Under the pieces are notes generated by a model. The model ran no database searches, was not told the DNA's origin, and saw only the letters and a program-made list of their open reading frames with translations. Positions 23,841 through 32,488 of a stretch of DNA of 64,000 bases are shown here, piece after piece. The position numbers were made by a program, and so were the translations under genes. Within the stretch, counting starts at the first letter, position 1. The number at the start of each line of letters is the position of its first letter. The stretch comes from JAVJSD01 sp040219575 (GTDB lineage: Bacteria; Planctomycetota; Planctomycetia; Pirellulales; Pirellulaceae), in NCBI GenBank assembly GCA_040219575.1, contig JAVJSD010000010.1:28142-92141 (forward strand), written 5' to 3'.

Positions 23841-26672
23841 ATGAAACGGAGACACTCGATCACCCTGCTGCTGGTCGGACTTGGCCTGAGCCTGCTGCTC
23901 ACCTCCTCGTTGGTCGTCGGCGCGGACGCGTTCCGCTTCTGGACCACCAACGACGGCCGGCGCTCCGACACGCGATTGCGAGTGGTGGAGCAAAGCGAGG
24001 ATCGCGTCAAGCTCGAGCGGGAGGACGACGGCCGCGTGGTGGAGCTTCCGCTCGAAAGGCTGAGCGGCGACGACCGCCGGTTTCTCCGCGCCCTTGCCGA
24101 GGAGCAACGGGTCGAGGGGGGACGGGCCGACGAAAGCCGTGCCGACGCTTCCGGGGAGTTCCAGCCGGATCGCGAAGGCTTCGCCACGGTCGCCGAGCCC
24201 TTCCTGCGCTCGCATTGCTTGCGATGTCACGGTCCGGAGCAACAGCAAGGCGGCTTTCGCGTGGACCGGCAGTTGCCGAACGAGTTCCTGGACCACGCGG
24301 TCGTCGAATGGTGGAGCGAAGTGCTGAACGTGCTGAACGCCGGCCAGATGCCGCCCGACGGGGAGCCGCAACCACCGGCGGCCGACGTTCGCCGATTCGT
24401 CGAGTGGATTGAAGGCGAACGACGGCGCGGCCAGCGGGCGCGCAAGCCCGCCGCGGTCGTCATGCGGCGGATGAACCGGCACGAATATAACAACACGATC
24501 CGCGACCTGATCGGCATCCAACTCGACCTGGTGGACGACTTCCCCGAGGACCCGCCGGTCGGCGGATTCGACAACAACGGCGGGGCGCTGACGATCTCGC
24601 CGCTGCATCTGGAACGCTATCTCATGACGGCCCGCAAGATTCTCGACCAGGCGATCGTCGATGAAGCGCGGGGGCCGGGCACGATCCATTGGCACTTCGA
24701 ACTCGAGGACGGCGTGGCCGGCTCCGACCGGCGGCGCGTGCGACTCGACGACGAAAGGAATCGCAGCGTGCATCTCGAGTGCGGCTCAAGACCGCCGATC
24801 GAGGGGATGGTGTTGATGCGTTTTTGGGGAGAAGCGTCGCGGGTGCAGTACTTTACGCCGCCGCGCGCCGGCGAGTACCGCATCCGGATTCATGCGGCCG
24901 GCGCCACGCCCCCGGACGAGGACGTGCGGCGCGCGGGGGTGGAGTTGGAGGTCCGCCGCCAAGAGGAGCGAGAGAGCAAGCTCGCCGAGGAGGCCGAGCG
25001 GCGAAAGTCGCGCGAAAACTTCGAAGCCTTCTCGCTCCCCTATATCCAACGACACTTCGAACAGGACCGTCGCTATGTGTTTGGTCCGCCGCGATTGCGG
25101 GTGCTGGGGTTCCTGGGCAGCCGCAAGCCGATCCTCGCCGAGTTCGACGTCGAGGCGCCGCGCTCGGAGCCGAAAACGTATGAAGTCGCGGCGAGGCTGA
25201 CGACCGAGAAGTCCAGCCTCTGCTTCACCAACGAATACCGTATTCCCGGCCACTGGTTCTTGGGCATGAACAACCAGCACGACGATTTCCCCCGTCCCGA
25301 ATTGTTCATCGATTGGGTCGAGATCGAGGGGCCCGTCTACGACGCCTGGCCGCCCAGCAGCCACACCCGCATCCTGATCGATTCGCCGCACAAGGATGCT
25401 GAGCAAGCGGCATACGCCCGCGACGTGCTTGCGAATTTCATGCGGCGGGCGTATCGCCGGCCGCTGCGCCAGGGAGAAGTGGAGCCGCTGCTCGCGTTGT
25501 TCGAGCAGGTGCGGCCCGAGAAGCCCTCGTTCGAGGAGGCGATCAAGGTTCCGCTGACGGCCGTGCTCGCCTCGCCGCACTTCCTGTTTCTGGTGGAGGG
25601 AGACGGCGCGGCGGGCGACCGCGCCGAGCAGCCGCTCGATGACTTCCAGTTGGCGTCGCGGCTGTCGTACTTCCTGTGGAGCAGCATGCCCGACGACGAA
25701 CTGATCCGCCTGGCGCGGGCCGGCGAACTCGACGACCCGCGGACGCTTCGCGAGCAGCTCGAGCGAATGCTGGCCGACGAGCGGAGCAACGCCCTGATCA
25801 AGAACTTCACGGGCCAATGGCTCGAATTGCGCAAGGTGGGCGCCAATCCGCCGGTCTCCGAAATCTACAAGCGGTACGACGATCACCTGGAGTCGTCGAT
25901 GCGCGGCGAGACCGAGGCGTTTTTCGAACACATCCTCCGCGGCGACCGCAGCGTGCTTGAGTTCCTCGACTGCGACTATGTCGTCATCAACGAGCGGCTG
26001 GCGCGGTTCTACGGCATCCCGGCAGTGCGGGGAGACCATTTCCGCGCCGTGGCCGTTCCCGAGGGCGTGCCGCGCGGCGGGCTGGTGACGCAGGCCTCGA
26101 TCCTGTCGCTCACCTCCAACGGCACGCGCACGTCGCCCGTGTGGCGCGGCGTGTGGATGCTGAGAAACTTGCTGGGCGATCCGCCGCCTCCGCCGCCGCC
26201 CAACGCGGGCGACGTGCCGCCGGGCGTGCCTGGACTCGACAAGGTGACGGTCCGCCAACGTCTGCAATTCCACCGCCAGCAGCCGCAGTGCGCCCGCTGC
26301 CACGAGAAGATCGACGCCTTGGGGTTCGCGTTGGAGAACTTCGCGGCCAACGGCGAGTGGCGCGACCACGAGCACCGCATCTACATGGACGAGACGATGA
26401 CCGCCGGCCTGGAGATCGACAGCAGCGCCCAAATGCCCAGCGGCGCGCGGATCGACGGCGTCGACGGCTTGCGGGCCGAATTGCTCCATCAACAGGATCA
26501 GTTTCTGCGCTGCCTGGTCGGCAAGATGTACACCTACGCGCTGGGCCGCGAGATGGGCGCCGCCGACGAGCCCGTCATCGAGGAGGCCGTCGCGCACATG
26601 AAAGCCCACGACAACACCTTGCGTTCGCTGTTGCACCACATCGTTGCTTCGGATCGATTCCGCCGGAAATGA
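23841..26672 (+). CDS. SHD1-DUF1587/DUF1592/DUF1588/DUF1585 cytochrome-type exported protein
   Basis: The 943-residue product has a signal peptide (about 1-27) and then an SHD1 (SLA1 homology) segment (FRFWTTNDGRRSDTRL to PLERLSGDDRRFL, about 31-85). A PSCyt-like haem motif C-L-R-C-H-G lies near residue 129. It continues with DUF1587 (MNRHEYNNTIRDLIGIQLD), a carbohydrate-binding-like middle region (EYRIRIHAAGA), DUF1595 (FMRRAYRRPLRQGEVEPL), DUF1592 (LSYFLWSSMPDDELIRLA), DUF1588 (RGGLVTQASILSLTSNGTRTSP) and DUF1585 with C-A-R-C-H. ATG 23841 follows AGAGG. The function is unproven; two CxxCH motifs suggest c-type haem. It is the third gene of the sigma-FecR operon, so its expression is probably under that pair. 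Confidence 0.88.
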   Translation: MKRRHSITLLLVGLGLSLLLTSSLVVGADAFRFWTTNDGRRSDTRLRVVEQSEDRVKLEREDDGRVVELPLERLSGDDRRFLRALAEEQRVEGGRADESRADASGEFQPDREGFATVAEPFLRSHCLRCHGPEQQQGGFRVDRQLPNEFLDHAVVEWWSEVLNVLNAGQMPPDGEPQPPAADVRRFVEWIEGERRRGQRARKPAAVVMRRMNRHEYNNTIRDLIGIQLDLVDDFPEDPPVGGFDNNGGALTISPLHLERYLMTARKILDQAIVDEARGPGTIHWHFELEDGVAGSDRRRVRLDDERNRSVHLECGSRPPIEGMVLMRFWGEASRVQYFTPPRAGEYRIRIHAAGATPPDEDVRRAGVELEVRRQEERESKLAEEAERRKSRENFEAFSLPYIQRHFEQDRRYVFGPPRLRVLGFLGSRKPILAEFDVEAPRSEPKTYEVAARLTTEKSSLCFTNEYRIPGHWFLGMNNQHDDFPRPELFIDWVEIEGPVYDAWPPSSHTRILIDSPHKDAEQAAYARDVLANFMRRAYRRPLRQGEVEPLLALFEQVRPEKPSFEEAIKVPLTAVLASPHFLFLVEGDGAAGDRAEQPLDDFQLASRLSYFLWSSMPDDELIRLARAGELDDPRTLREQLERMLADERSNALIKNFTGQWLELRKVGANPPVSEIYKRYDDHLESSMRGETEAFFEHILRGDRSVLEFLDCDYVVINERLARFYGIPAVRGDHFRAVAVPEGVPRGGLVTQASILSLTSNGTRTSPVWRGVWMLRNLLGDPPPPPPPNAGDVPPGVPGLDKVTVRQRLQFHRQQPQCARCHEKIDALGFALENFAANGEWRDHEHRIYMDETMTAGLEIDSSAQMPSGARIDGVDGLRAELLHQQDQFLRCLVGKMYTYALGREMGAADEPVIEEAVAHMKAHDNTLRSLLHHIVASDRFRRK

Positions 26673-26679
26673 GGAAGCC

Positions 26680-28005
26680 ATGCCCCTGTTCAACTCCACC
26701 AGGCCGCTAAGCCGTCGCACCATGTTGCGGGGGGCGGGCGCCTGCCTCGCCTTGCCGCTGCTGGAAGCGATGCTGCCTTCCACCACGCGGGCGTCGTCGC
26801 GGTTTCAGCCGCGGCCCAGTTCTCCCGCCGCGCATCCACGAATGATCTGCTGCTACGTGCCGCAGGGCGTCAACATCTACGACTGGTTCCCGCCCGATGA
26901 AGGCCGCGATTGGACGCTGACGCCCACGCTCCAGACGCTGGCGCCCTTCAAGTCGGAGCTCACCTTGTTTTCGGGGCTTGGCCATCCAAATTCGACGGGG
27001 GGCCACGAAGGCGACCATACCTGGCTGACCGGCGCCGACCTGAAAGGCACGCCCGGCAAGGACTACCAGAACAGCGTCTCGATCGACCAATTGGCGGCCG
27101 AACGGCACGGACGCGAGACGCGGTTTCCCTCGATCGAACTCAGCGAAGCGGGCGGGGCGAAAACCCTGGCCTTCGACCGCTTCGGCACACCGCTGCCCGC
27201 CGAACAGAGCCCGCAACGGCTCTTCAACCGCCTGTTCGTGCCCGAGGGAGTAGCGTCGCGGCGGGAGACGCTGCGGCGCTACGCCGAGCGCAGCAGCATT
27301 CTCGACGTGGTGGCGGGGCAGGCCCGCAACCTGCACGGGCGTCTGGGAAAGACCGATCAGCGCAAGCTGGACGAGTACCTGGGATCGGTGCGGGAGACCG
27401 AGCGCCGCGTCGAGCGATTGCAGAGCTGGATCGACGTGCCTCGCCCGGTCGTCGGCGACGCCGACCTCGATCTCGGCGCCCAATGGTCCGACTCCCACGA
27501 TCATCCCCGTTGGTTGGACGTCATGCTGGAGCTCGCCTATCTCGCCTTTCAGACCGACGCCACGCGCGTGATCACCTTCCAGTGGAGCCGGGAGGCCAGC
27601 GCTCTCAGTCCCACGGCGCGGGATCATCACGCCCTCTCGCATCATGGCGGCGACCCGGACATGCTCCGGGGGCTGGCGGAAATCGACCGCGCCTATGTGG
27701 CCCGACTGGCACGCTTCCTGGGACACTTGCAGGCGACCGAGGAAGCCGACGGCACGATGCTCGACAGCACGATGGTCCTTTACGGCTCCGGCATGAACAA
27801 CGGCAAAGGGGGCGGGCACTCTCCACAGAACCTGCCGCTGCTGTTGGCGGGCGGCCGGAAGCTGGGTCTGCAGCAAGGTCGTCACCTGGCCTATGAAGTC
27901 GATTCCACCCCCATGTCGAATCTGCTTCTGACCATGCTCCACGCGATGGGCGTGCCACGAGACTCCTTCATGGACAGCACCGGAACGCTCAGCGGCTTGA
28001 CCTGA
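26680..28005 (+). CDS. DUF1552 domain-containing exported protein
   Basis: This 441-residue protein is homologous to the DUF1552 product at 12636-14006. It has a twin-arginine-like leader (LSRRTMLRGAGACLALPLLEAML, first ~30 residues), an early MICCYVPQGVNIYDWFPP segment, the QRKLDEYLGSVRETERR helix and a late MVLYGSGMNNGKGGGHSP segment. ATG 26680 follows GAGGAAG and lies seven bases after the cytochrome stop, so it is the last gene of the sigma-FecR-cytochrome unit. DUF1552 proteins are regularly encoded next to DUF1592 cytochromes and are thought to be exported partners; no activity is established. Confidence 0.88.
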   Translation: MPLFNSTRPLSRRTMLRGAGACLALPLLEAMLPSTTRASSRFQPRPSSPAAHPRMICCYVPQGVNIYDWFPPDEGRDWTLTPTLQTLAPFKSELTLFSGLGHPNSTGGHEGDHTWLTGADLKGTPGKDYQNSVSIDQLAAERHGRETRFPSIELSEAGGAKTLAFDRFGTPLPAEQSPQRLFNRLFVPEGVASRRETLRRYAERSSILDVVAGQARNLHGRLGKTDQRKLDEYLGSVRETERRVERLQSWIDVPRPVVGDADLDLGAQWSDSHDHPRWLDVMLELAYLAFQTDATRVITFQWSREASALSPTARDHHALSHHGGDPDMLRGLAEIDRAYVARLARFLGHLQATEEADGTMLDSTMVLYGSGMNNGKGGGHSPQNLPLLLAGGRKLGLQQGRHLAYEVDSTPMSNLLLTMLHAMGVPRDSFMDSTGTLSGLT

Positions 28006-28071
28006 GACTCCGTCGTACACCCGGCAGCCGCCCTCGACGAAGCTTGTGGAAAAGCTTGCGTTCATGAAGGA

Positions 28072-28099
28072 GAGATTCGACGAGTTTCTCGTCGATCTC
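28072..28099 (+). terminator. Hairpin downstream of the DUF1552 gene, possible terminator
   Basis: GAGATTCGACGAG (28072-28084) pairs with CTCGTCGATCTC (28088-28099) with one bulged T and a TTT loop. It lies 67 bases after the DUF1552 stop, at the end of the operon. There is no T-tract, so it may be a 3'-end stabiliser instead of an intrinsic terminator. Confidence 0.4.
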
Positions 28100-28140
28100 T
28101 GGGGGCGTCGAACACTTGGCGAAACGGAGCGCGTGACCTG

Positions 28141-28371
28141 GTGGCCGAACTGCTGGGAGTGCTGTTGGTGCTGGCGTTGATCTTGGCGTTGCCGCTGCTG
28201 CTGGGACGCGGAGTCCGCGGCCTGTTCGGCGGTCAGGGGGGAGGCGGTGACGGCGGGAGCGGCCTCTCGGGGGCGTTTTCGGTGCTCGATCGCATCACTC
28301 GGCCGTCGATTGAGCATGTCGAAAAAGTGGAGGACAAAGTCGAAGACGAGGAGCGCATCGACGGCGAATAA
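28141..28371 (+). CDS. Small single-pass membrane protein, hypothetical
   Basis: A 76-residue frame opens with GTG 28141 (GGAG about 13 bases upstream). It encodes an N-terminal hydrophobic helix (residues 4-22, LLGVLLVLALILALPLLLG), a Gly-rich linker (29-41) and an acidic/basic C-terminal tail (EHVEKVEDKVEDEERIDGE). I recognise no family. The clear helix-linker-charged-tail design favours a real gene, but the GTG start and weak ribosome-binding site make it uncertain. Confidence 0.45.
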   Translation: MAELLGVLLVLALILALPLLLGRGVRGLFGGQGGGGDGGSGLSGAFSVLDRITRPSIEHVEKVEDKVEDEERIDGE

Positions 28372-28473
28372 CCGGTGACTGCGAAAAAAGTCCGAAGTTT
28401 CTCGGCGAGATTTTCGCCGGGGGACGTCGATCATTGGCAGGGAGAGGCTGCGCGGTGTCGTGCGTGGTGGATA

Positions 28474-28527
28474 CACGCACGAGCGAGTGGGGCCGACCGA
28501 AACCCGCTCACTCGCTGGCGCGTCGTG
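28474..28527. repeat. Imperfect intergenic palindrome
   Basis: CACGCACGAGCGAGTGGG is mirrored by CCCGCTCACTCGCTGGCGCGTCGTG with a few mismatches, in the gap before the sigma-like gene at 28624. Fragments such as CTCGCT...GCGTCGTGC recur near 19918 and 54410, suggesting another weakly conserved dispersed repeat. Confidence 0.4.
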
Positions 28528-28623
28528 CTTGTAGCGGGCCTGCCCGGTAGAATAATGAAAACGCCATCACGTCCCTGCGATCCCCAGCCCTTCGTCTTCG
28601 AACATCGCCGGTAAGGAAGCACT

Positions 28624-29205
28624 ATGTCCGATTTCGTCTCAACGCGCACCCTTTCGACCGCCGCCTGCGCGATGTTGATGGCGGCCTCCGTCGGCCAGGC
28701 CGCTCCGACGACGCACCTCGAAACGCAGGCGATTCAGCGCGTGGAGCGCTACTGCCAGACCAGTTGGCGCAACGCCGGCATCGCCCCGCAGGACTGGGAG
28801 GACTGCACGCAGCAGACCTACGTCGAACTGCTCCATCGCGTGGCTCGGGCTCGCTGGTACGAGGCGATCGAAAACGCGGAGTCGCGCGAGCGGCGAGAGC
28901 TGAATCGCTCGATCTGGTGCGTCGCGCAGCGCTGGCGACGCCGGCAGCGGTTTGCGCCGCCCCAGGGCGACGTCGTGCAGCAGGCGGAGGAGCAGCGCGG
29001 CGACCTGCACGCCGCGGCGCGGGACGTGCGGGAACTGATCGACTCGCCCAAGGCCCCGCTCAGCAAACGACAACGCGAGATCCTGCAACTCGCCCTCGAC
29101 GGCGCCAGCGTGGCGGAGATCGCCGACCAACTCGGCGACCGTCCCCAACGCATCAGCAACCAAAAGTACAAGGCCCTGGAAAAACTCCGCGCCATGTTCG
29201 CCTAA
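28624..29205 (+). CDS. Sigma-70-like protein with a hydrophobic N-terminus
   Basis: The 193-residue protein has a sigma region 2-like part (IQRVERYCQTSWRNAGIAPQDWEDCTQQTYVELLHRV, about residues 37-73) and a region 4 helix-turn-helix (LSKRQREILQLALDGASVAEIADQLGDRPQRISNQKYKALEKLR, about 143-186). AAGGAAG lies directly upstream of ATG 28624, supporting this start. The first 30 residues (TAACAMLMAASVGQAAP) look like a signal peptide, which is odd for a transcription factor and probably is not one. No anti-sigma gene is adjacent. It could be a specialised sigma factor of the planctomycete ECF repertoire or a sigma-derived regulator. Confidence 0.8.
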   Translation: MSDFVSTRTLSTAACAMLMAASVGQAAPTTHLETQAIQRVERYCQTSWRNAGIAPQDWEDCTQQTYVELLHRVARARWYEAIENAESRERRELNRSIWCVAQRWRRRQRFAPPQGDVVQQAEEQRGDLHAAARDVRELIDSPKAPLSKRQREILQLALDGASVAEIADQLGDRPQRISNQKYKALEKLRAMFA

Positions 29206-29257
29206 CGCACGCAGCGCCGACTTCGTTTAACGGCAAGCCTGGAGCGCGCCTCGCCGC

Positions 29258-29287
29258 TTGACACTTCCAACGCGCGGCTTCTACGAT
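29258..29287 (+). promoter_or_regulatory. Candidate sigma-70 promoter of polA
   Basis: TTGACA (29258-29263) and TACGAT (29282-29287) are separated by 18 bases, about 75 bases upstream of the polA start. The -35 is a perfect consensus and the -10 matches four of six positions. No transcript data exist here, and planctomycete consensus sequences are poorly defined. Confidence 0.5.
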
Positions 29288-29360
29288 TGCGGGCGGTCCG
29301 CGGGTTCTCGCCTGCTCGCCGTTCTCGCTTTCCTCCCGCCGTTCCCCCCTTCTCCGGTCG

Positions 29361-32291
29361 ATGTTCATGGCCGCTAAGCGCCAACAAAGGCTCTCCGGCT
29401 TCGAGGATGACTCCCCGCCCGCGGCGACCACCGAGACCAGCAGCGCCGGCGACCCGCCGAAGCGATCCGCGTCGGTCGCGCCGCGCGAGAAACAAGCCGC
29501 CACGGCCTTTGTGACTCCGCCGCGAGACGAACCGGTTGGCGACGAAGGCCACGACAACGGCGACGACGACCTGACCGGCAAGACGGTCTACGTCGTCGAT
29601 TCGCACTCGCTGATCTACCAGGTGTTTCACGCCATGCCCGATATGAGCAGCCCCACCGGGCAGCCCGTCGGCGCGGTGCACGGCTTCACGCGCGACATGT
29701 TCGACCTGCTCGAGAAGCAGCGGCCCGACTACCTGTTTTGCGCGTTCGATCATTCCGACGAGACGTTTCGCCACGACCTGTACGACCAGTACAAGATCAA
29801 ACGGGAGTCGATGCCGGACGACCTGCGGCCGCAGATCGGGGCGATTCAGCGCGTGCTCCAGTCGCTGGGGATTCCGATTCTCGAAGCGCCGACGTACGAG
29901 GCCGACGATGTGCTGGCCACCTTGGCGCGGCAGGTGGAGGAGCGCGGCGGCCGCTGCTTTCTGGTCACCGGCGACAAGGATTGCCGCCAGCTGATCACCG
30001 ATCACGTGGCGGTCTACAACATCCGCAAAAATGCGCTGATGGACGCGGCCGGACTGGCCGACGAGTGGGGCGTTCGGCCGGACCAGGTGGTCGACTTTCA
30101 AGCCCTGGTGGGCGACTCGGTCGACAACGTGCCGGGCGTCCCGCTGATCGGCCCCAAGCTGGCCCGGGAGTTGCTCGGCAAGTACGACACGCTGGAAAAC
30201 GTGCTGGCTCACGCCGACGAGGTCTCCGGAAAAAAGCGGAGCGAGAACCTGAAGAACTTCGCCGACCAGGCGCGGCTCAGCCGGGAACTGGTGAAGCTGG
30301 TGGATGACGTGCCGATCGAGATCGATTGGCGGGCCGGGCGCGTCGGACAGATCGACATGGAGGCGACGCGGGCGCTCTTCGCCGAATTCGGATTCCGCCG
30401 ACTGGGCGACAAGCTCGACGAGTTCGCGTCGCTCGCACAGTACGTCGAACAGGAGCCGCCGCCGGAGTGGGAGAGTGACTATCGCACCGTGGCGACGCTC
30501 GACGAGTTGCAACAGCTCGTCGGCCAGATGTCGCGGCAGAAGCGGATTTCGATCGATACGGAGACGACCTCGACGAGTCCTCGCTTCGCCGAGATCGTCG
30601 GGTACTCTTTCGCCTGGGAGCCGGGCGTCGCCTACTACGTGCCGGTGCGGGCGCCCGAGGGCGAGGCGGTGATCGCCCCCGACGAAGCGCTCGAGACGCT
30701 GCGGCCTGTGCTGGAAGACCCGGCCGTGGAGAAGATCGGGCAAAACCTGAAGTACGACGTCGTCGTGCTCCGCAGCGCCGGTTGCGAGATGCGCGGCTTG
30801 GCGTTCGACACGATGGTGGCCGACTATCTAATCGCGCCGGGCGAACGCACGCACGACATGGACGATCTGGCGCGGCGGTACCTGCGGCACGAGACGATCA
30901 AGATTTCGGAGTTGATCGGCACGGGCAAGAACCAGAAGCAGATGGACGAGGTTCCCGTCGAACTGGTCACGCAGTACGCGGCGGAAGACGCCGACGTGCC
31001 GCTGCGGCTGAGCGGCCTGCTCGCGTCGCAACTCGCCGAGCAGCAACTGACGGAGTTGTTCAACGATCTCGAGATGCCGTTGGTCGAAGTGCTGGCCGAG
31101 ATGGAATTCAACGGCATCAAGGTCGACGTGCCAAGGCTCCAAGGTTTGAGCGAGCGATTCGGCAAACGGCTCGAGGAGCTCGAGGGCGAGATCTACATGC
31201 TCGCCGGGCACGAGTTCAACATCGATTCGCGGCAGCAGTTGGGCGAGGTGCTGTTCAATGAATTGAACCTGCCGGTCGTCAAGCGAACGAGCACCGGGCC
31301 CAGCACCGACGCCGACGTGTTGTCGCAACTCGCGCCGCGGCACGAACTGCCCGCCAAGATTATCGAGTACCGCCAGAACGCCAAGCTGAAGAGCACCTAT
31401 GTCGACGCCTTGCCGCTGCTGGTGCATCCGCGAACGGGCCGCGTTCACACTTCCTTCAAACAAGACGTGGCGGCGACGGGCCGGCTGAGTTCGAAGGACC
31501 CCAACCTGCAGAACATCCCCGTCCGCACGCAGGAGGGGCGCGAGATTCGGTCGGCCTTTCTGCCGGGCGAGGAAGGCTGGCAGTTGTTGGCGGCCGACTA
31601 CTCGCAGATCGAACTACGGGTGCTGGCGCATTTCTGCCAGGACGCCGCCTTGCGGGAGGCGTTTGAGCAGGACCAGGACATTCATGCCCGCGTTGCTAGC
31701 GAGGTGTACGGCGTCCCGCTGGAGGAGGTCGATTCCGACATGCGCCGCCGGGCCAAGGCGGTCAACTTCGGCGTGATTTACGGGCAAACGCCGTTCGGGC
31801 TGGCCAAGGCGTTGGGCATCGACAAGGAGGAAGCGGGGCAGTTCATTGATGCGTACTTCGAACGGTACCCGGGCGTGGTCGAGTTTATCGACAAGGTACT
31901 GGATGAATCTCGCGACAAGGGTTATGTTAGTACTATCTCAGGACGGCGGCGCGCGATTGATGGAGTGCGCGACCAGCGGCGACGTGGATCAAATCGTTTC
32001 CGGAATCTTCCCGAACGAATCGCCGTGAACACGGTGATCCAAGGTTCTGCCGCGGACATCATCAAACGGGCCATGATCTCCCTGCACGGGCGATTGCGGC
32101 GCGAAGGACGTCGAACACGGATGTTGTTGCAGATACACGACGAGCTCATCTTCGAATCCCCTCCCGAAGAGCTGACCGATCTGGCAGCGCTTGTTCGCCA
32201 AGAAATGGTCGCGGCGGGCGAATTGTCGGTAGCTTTGAAAGTCGACCTCAAATCCGGTTCCAACTGGTCGCAGTGCGAGCCCTGGGATTAG
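29361..32291 (+). CDS. polA: DNA polymerase I
   Basis: The 976-residue polymerase has all three classical domains. The 5'-3' exonuclease (about 75-330) has VVDSHSLIYQVFHA, EADDVLATLA and the GDSVDNVPGVPLIGPK helix-hairpin-helix. The 3'-5' exonuclease (about 390-570) keeps D-T-E-T, QNLKYD and YAAEDAD, so proofreading looks intact. The polymerase (about 640-976) has motif A DYSQIELR (~746), motif B RRRAKAVNFGVIYG (~795) and motif C HDELIFE (~926). It acts in Okazaki-fragment maturation and repair. A charged, disordered N-terminal extension of about 72 residues precedes the first domain, making it longer than the E. coli enzyme (928). ATG 29361 or ATG 29367 could start it. coaE, rho and rnr follow on the same strand. 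Confidence 0.96.
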   Translation: MFMAAKRQQRLSGFEDDSPPAATTETSSAGDPPKRSASVAPREKQAATAFVTPPRDEPVGDEGHDNGDDDLTGKTVYVVDSHSLIYQVFHAMPDMSSPTGQPVGAVHGFTRDMFDLLEKQRPDYLFCAFDHSDETFRHDLYDQYKIKRESMPDDLRPQIGAIQRVLQSLGIPILEAPTYEADDVLATLARQVEERGGRCFLVTGDKDCRQLITDHVAVYNIRKNALMDAAGLADEWGVRPDQVVDFQALVGDSVDNVPGVPLIGPKLARELLGKYDTLENVLAHADEVSGKKRSENLKNFADQARLSRELVKLVDDVPIEIDWRAGRVGQIDMEATRALFAEFGFRRLGDKLDEFASLAQYVEQEPPPEWESDYRTVATLDELQQLVGQMSRQKRISIDTETTSTSPRFAEIVGYSFAWEPGVAYYVPVRAPEGEAVIAPDEALETLRPVLEDPAVEKIGQNLKYDVVVLRSAGCEMRGLAFDTMVADYLIAPGERTHDMDDLARRYLRHETIKISELIGTGKNQKQMDEVPVELVTQYAAEDADVPLRLSGLLASQLAEQQLTELFNDLEMPLVEVLAEMEFNGIKVDVPRLQGLSERFGKRLEELEGEIYMLAGHEFNIDSRQQLGEVLFNELNLPVVKRTSTGPSTDADVLSQLAPRHELPAKIIEYRQNAKLKSTYVDALPLLVHPRTGRVHTSFKQDVAATGRLSSKDPNLQNIPVRTQEGREIRSAFLPGEEGWQLLAADYSQIELRVLAHFCQDAALREAFEQDQDIHARVASEVYGVPLEEVDSDMRRRAKAVNFGVIYGQTPFGLAKALGIDKEEAGQFIDAYFERYPGVVEFIDKVLDESRDKGYVSTISGRRRAIDGVRDQRRRGSNRFRNLPERIAVNTVIQGSAADIIKRAMISLHGRLRREGRRTRMLLQIHDELIFESPPEELTDLAALVRQEMVAAGELSVALKVDLKSGSNWSQCEPWD

Positions 32292-32435
32292 TGTGGATGC
32301 TGGGATTGGGGTGCGCAGAATTTGACGGCGGCAGGCAGACGAGTTTTCCTCTCCACAAACGTTTGAATCGAACAAACAGAACTTTTTCCCGTGTGGAGCG
32401 TCGAAACTGAAAGCAGGGACCTTATCTCCATCTCC

Positions 32436-32465
32436 CGACGTACCCCGATGCGACGTACCCCGATG
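32436..32465. repeat. 15-bp perfect tandem duplication upstream of coaE
   Basis: CGACGTACCCCGATG occurs twice in succession (32436-32450 and 32451-32465), then decays into GGCCGGCCTACCCC. It lies 24 bases before the coaE start. It is probably a slippage product, but a role in coaE expression cannot be excluded. Confidence 0.9.
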
Positions 32466-32488
32466 GCCGGCCTACCCCAGTTAACGAC

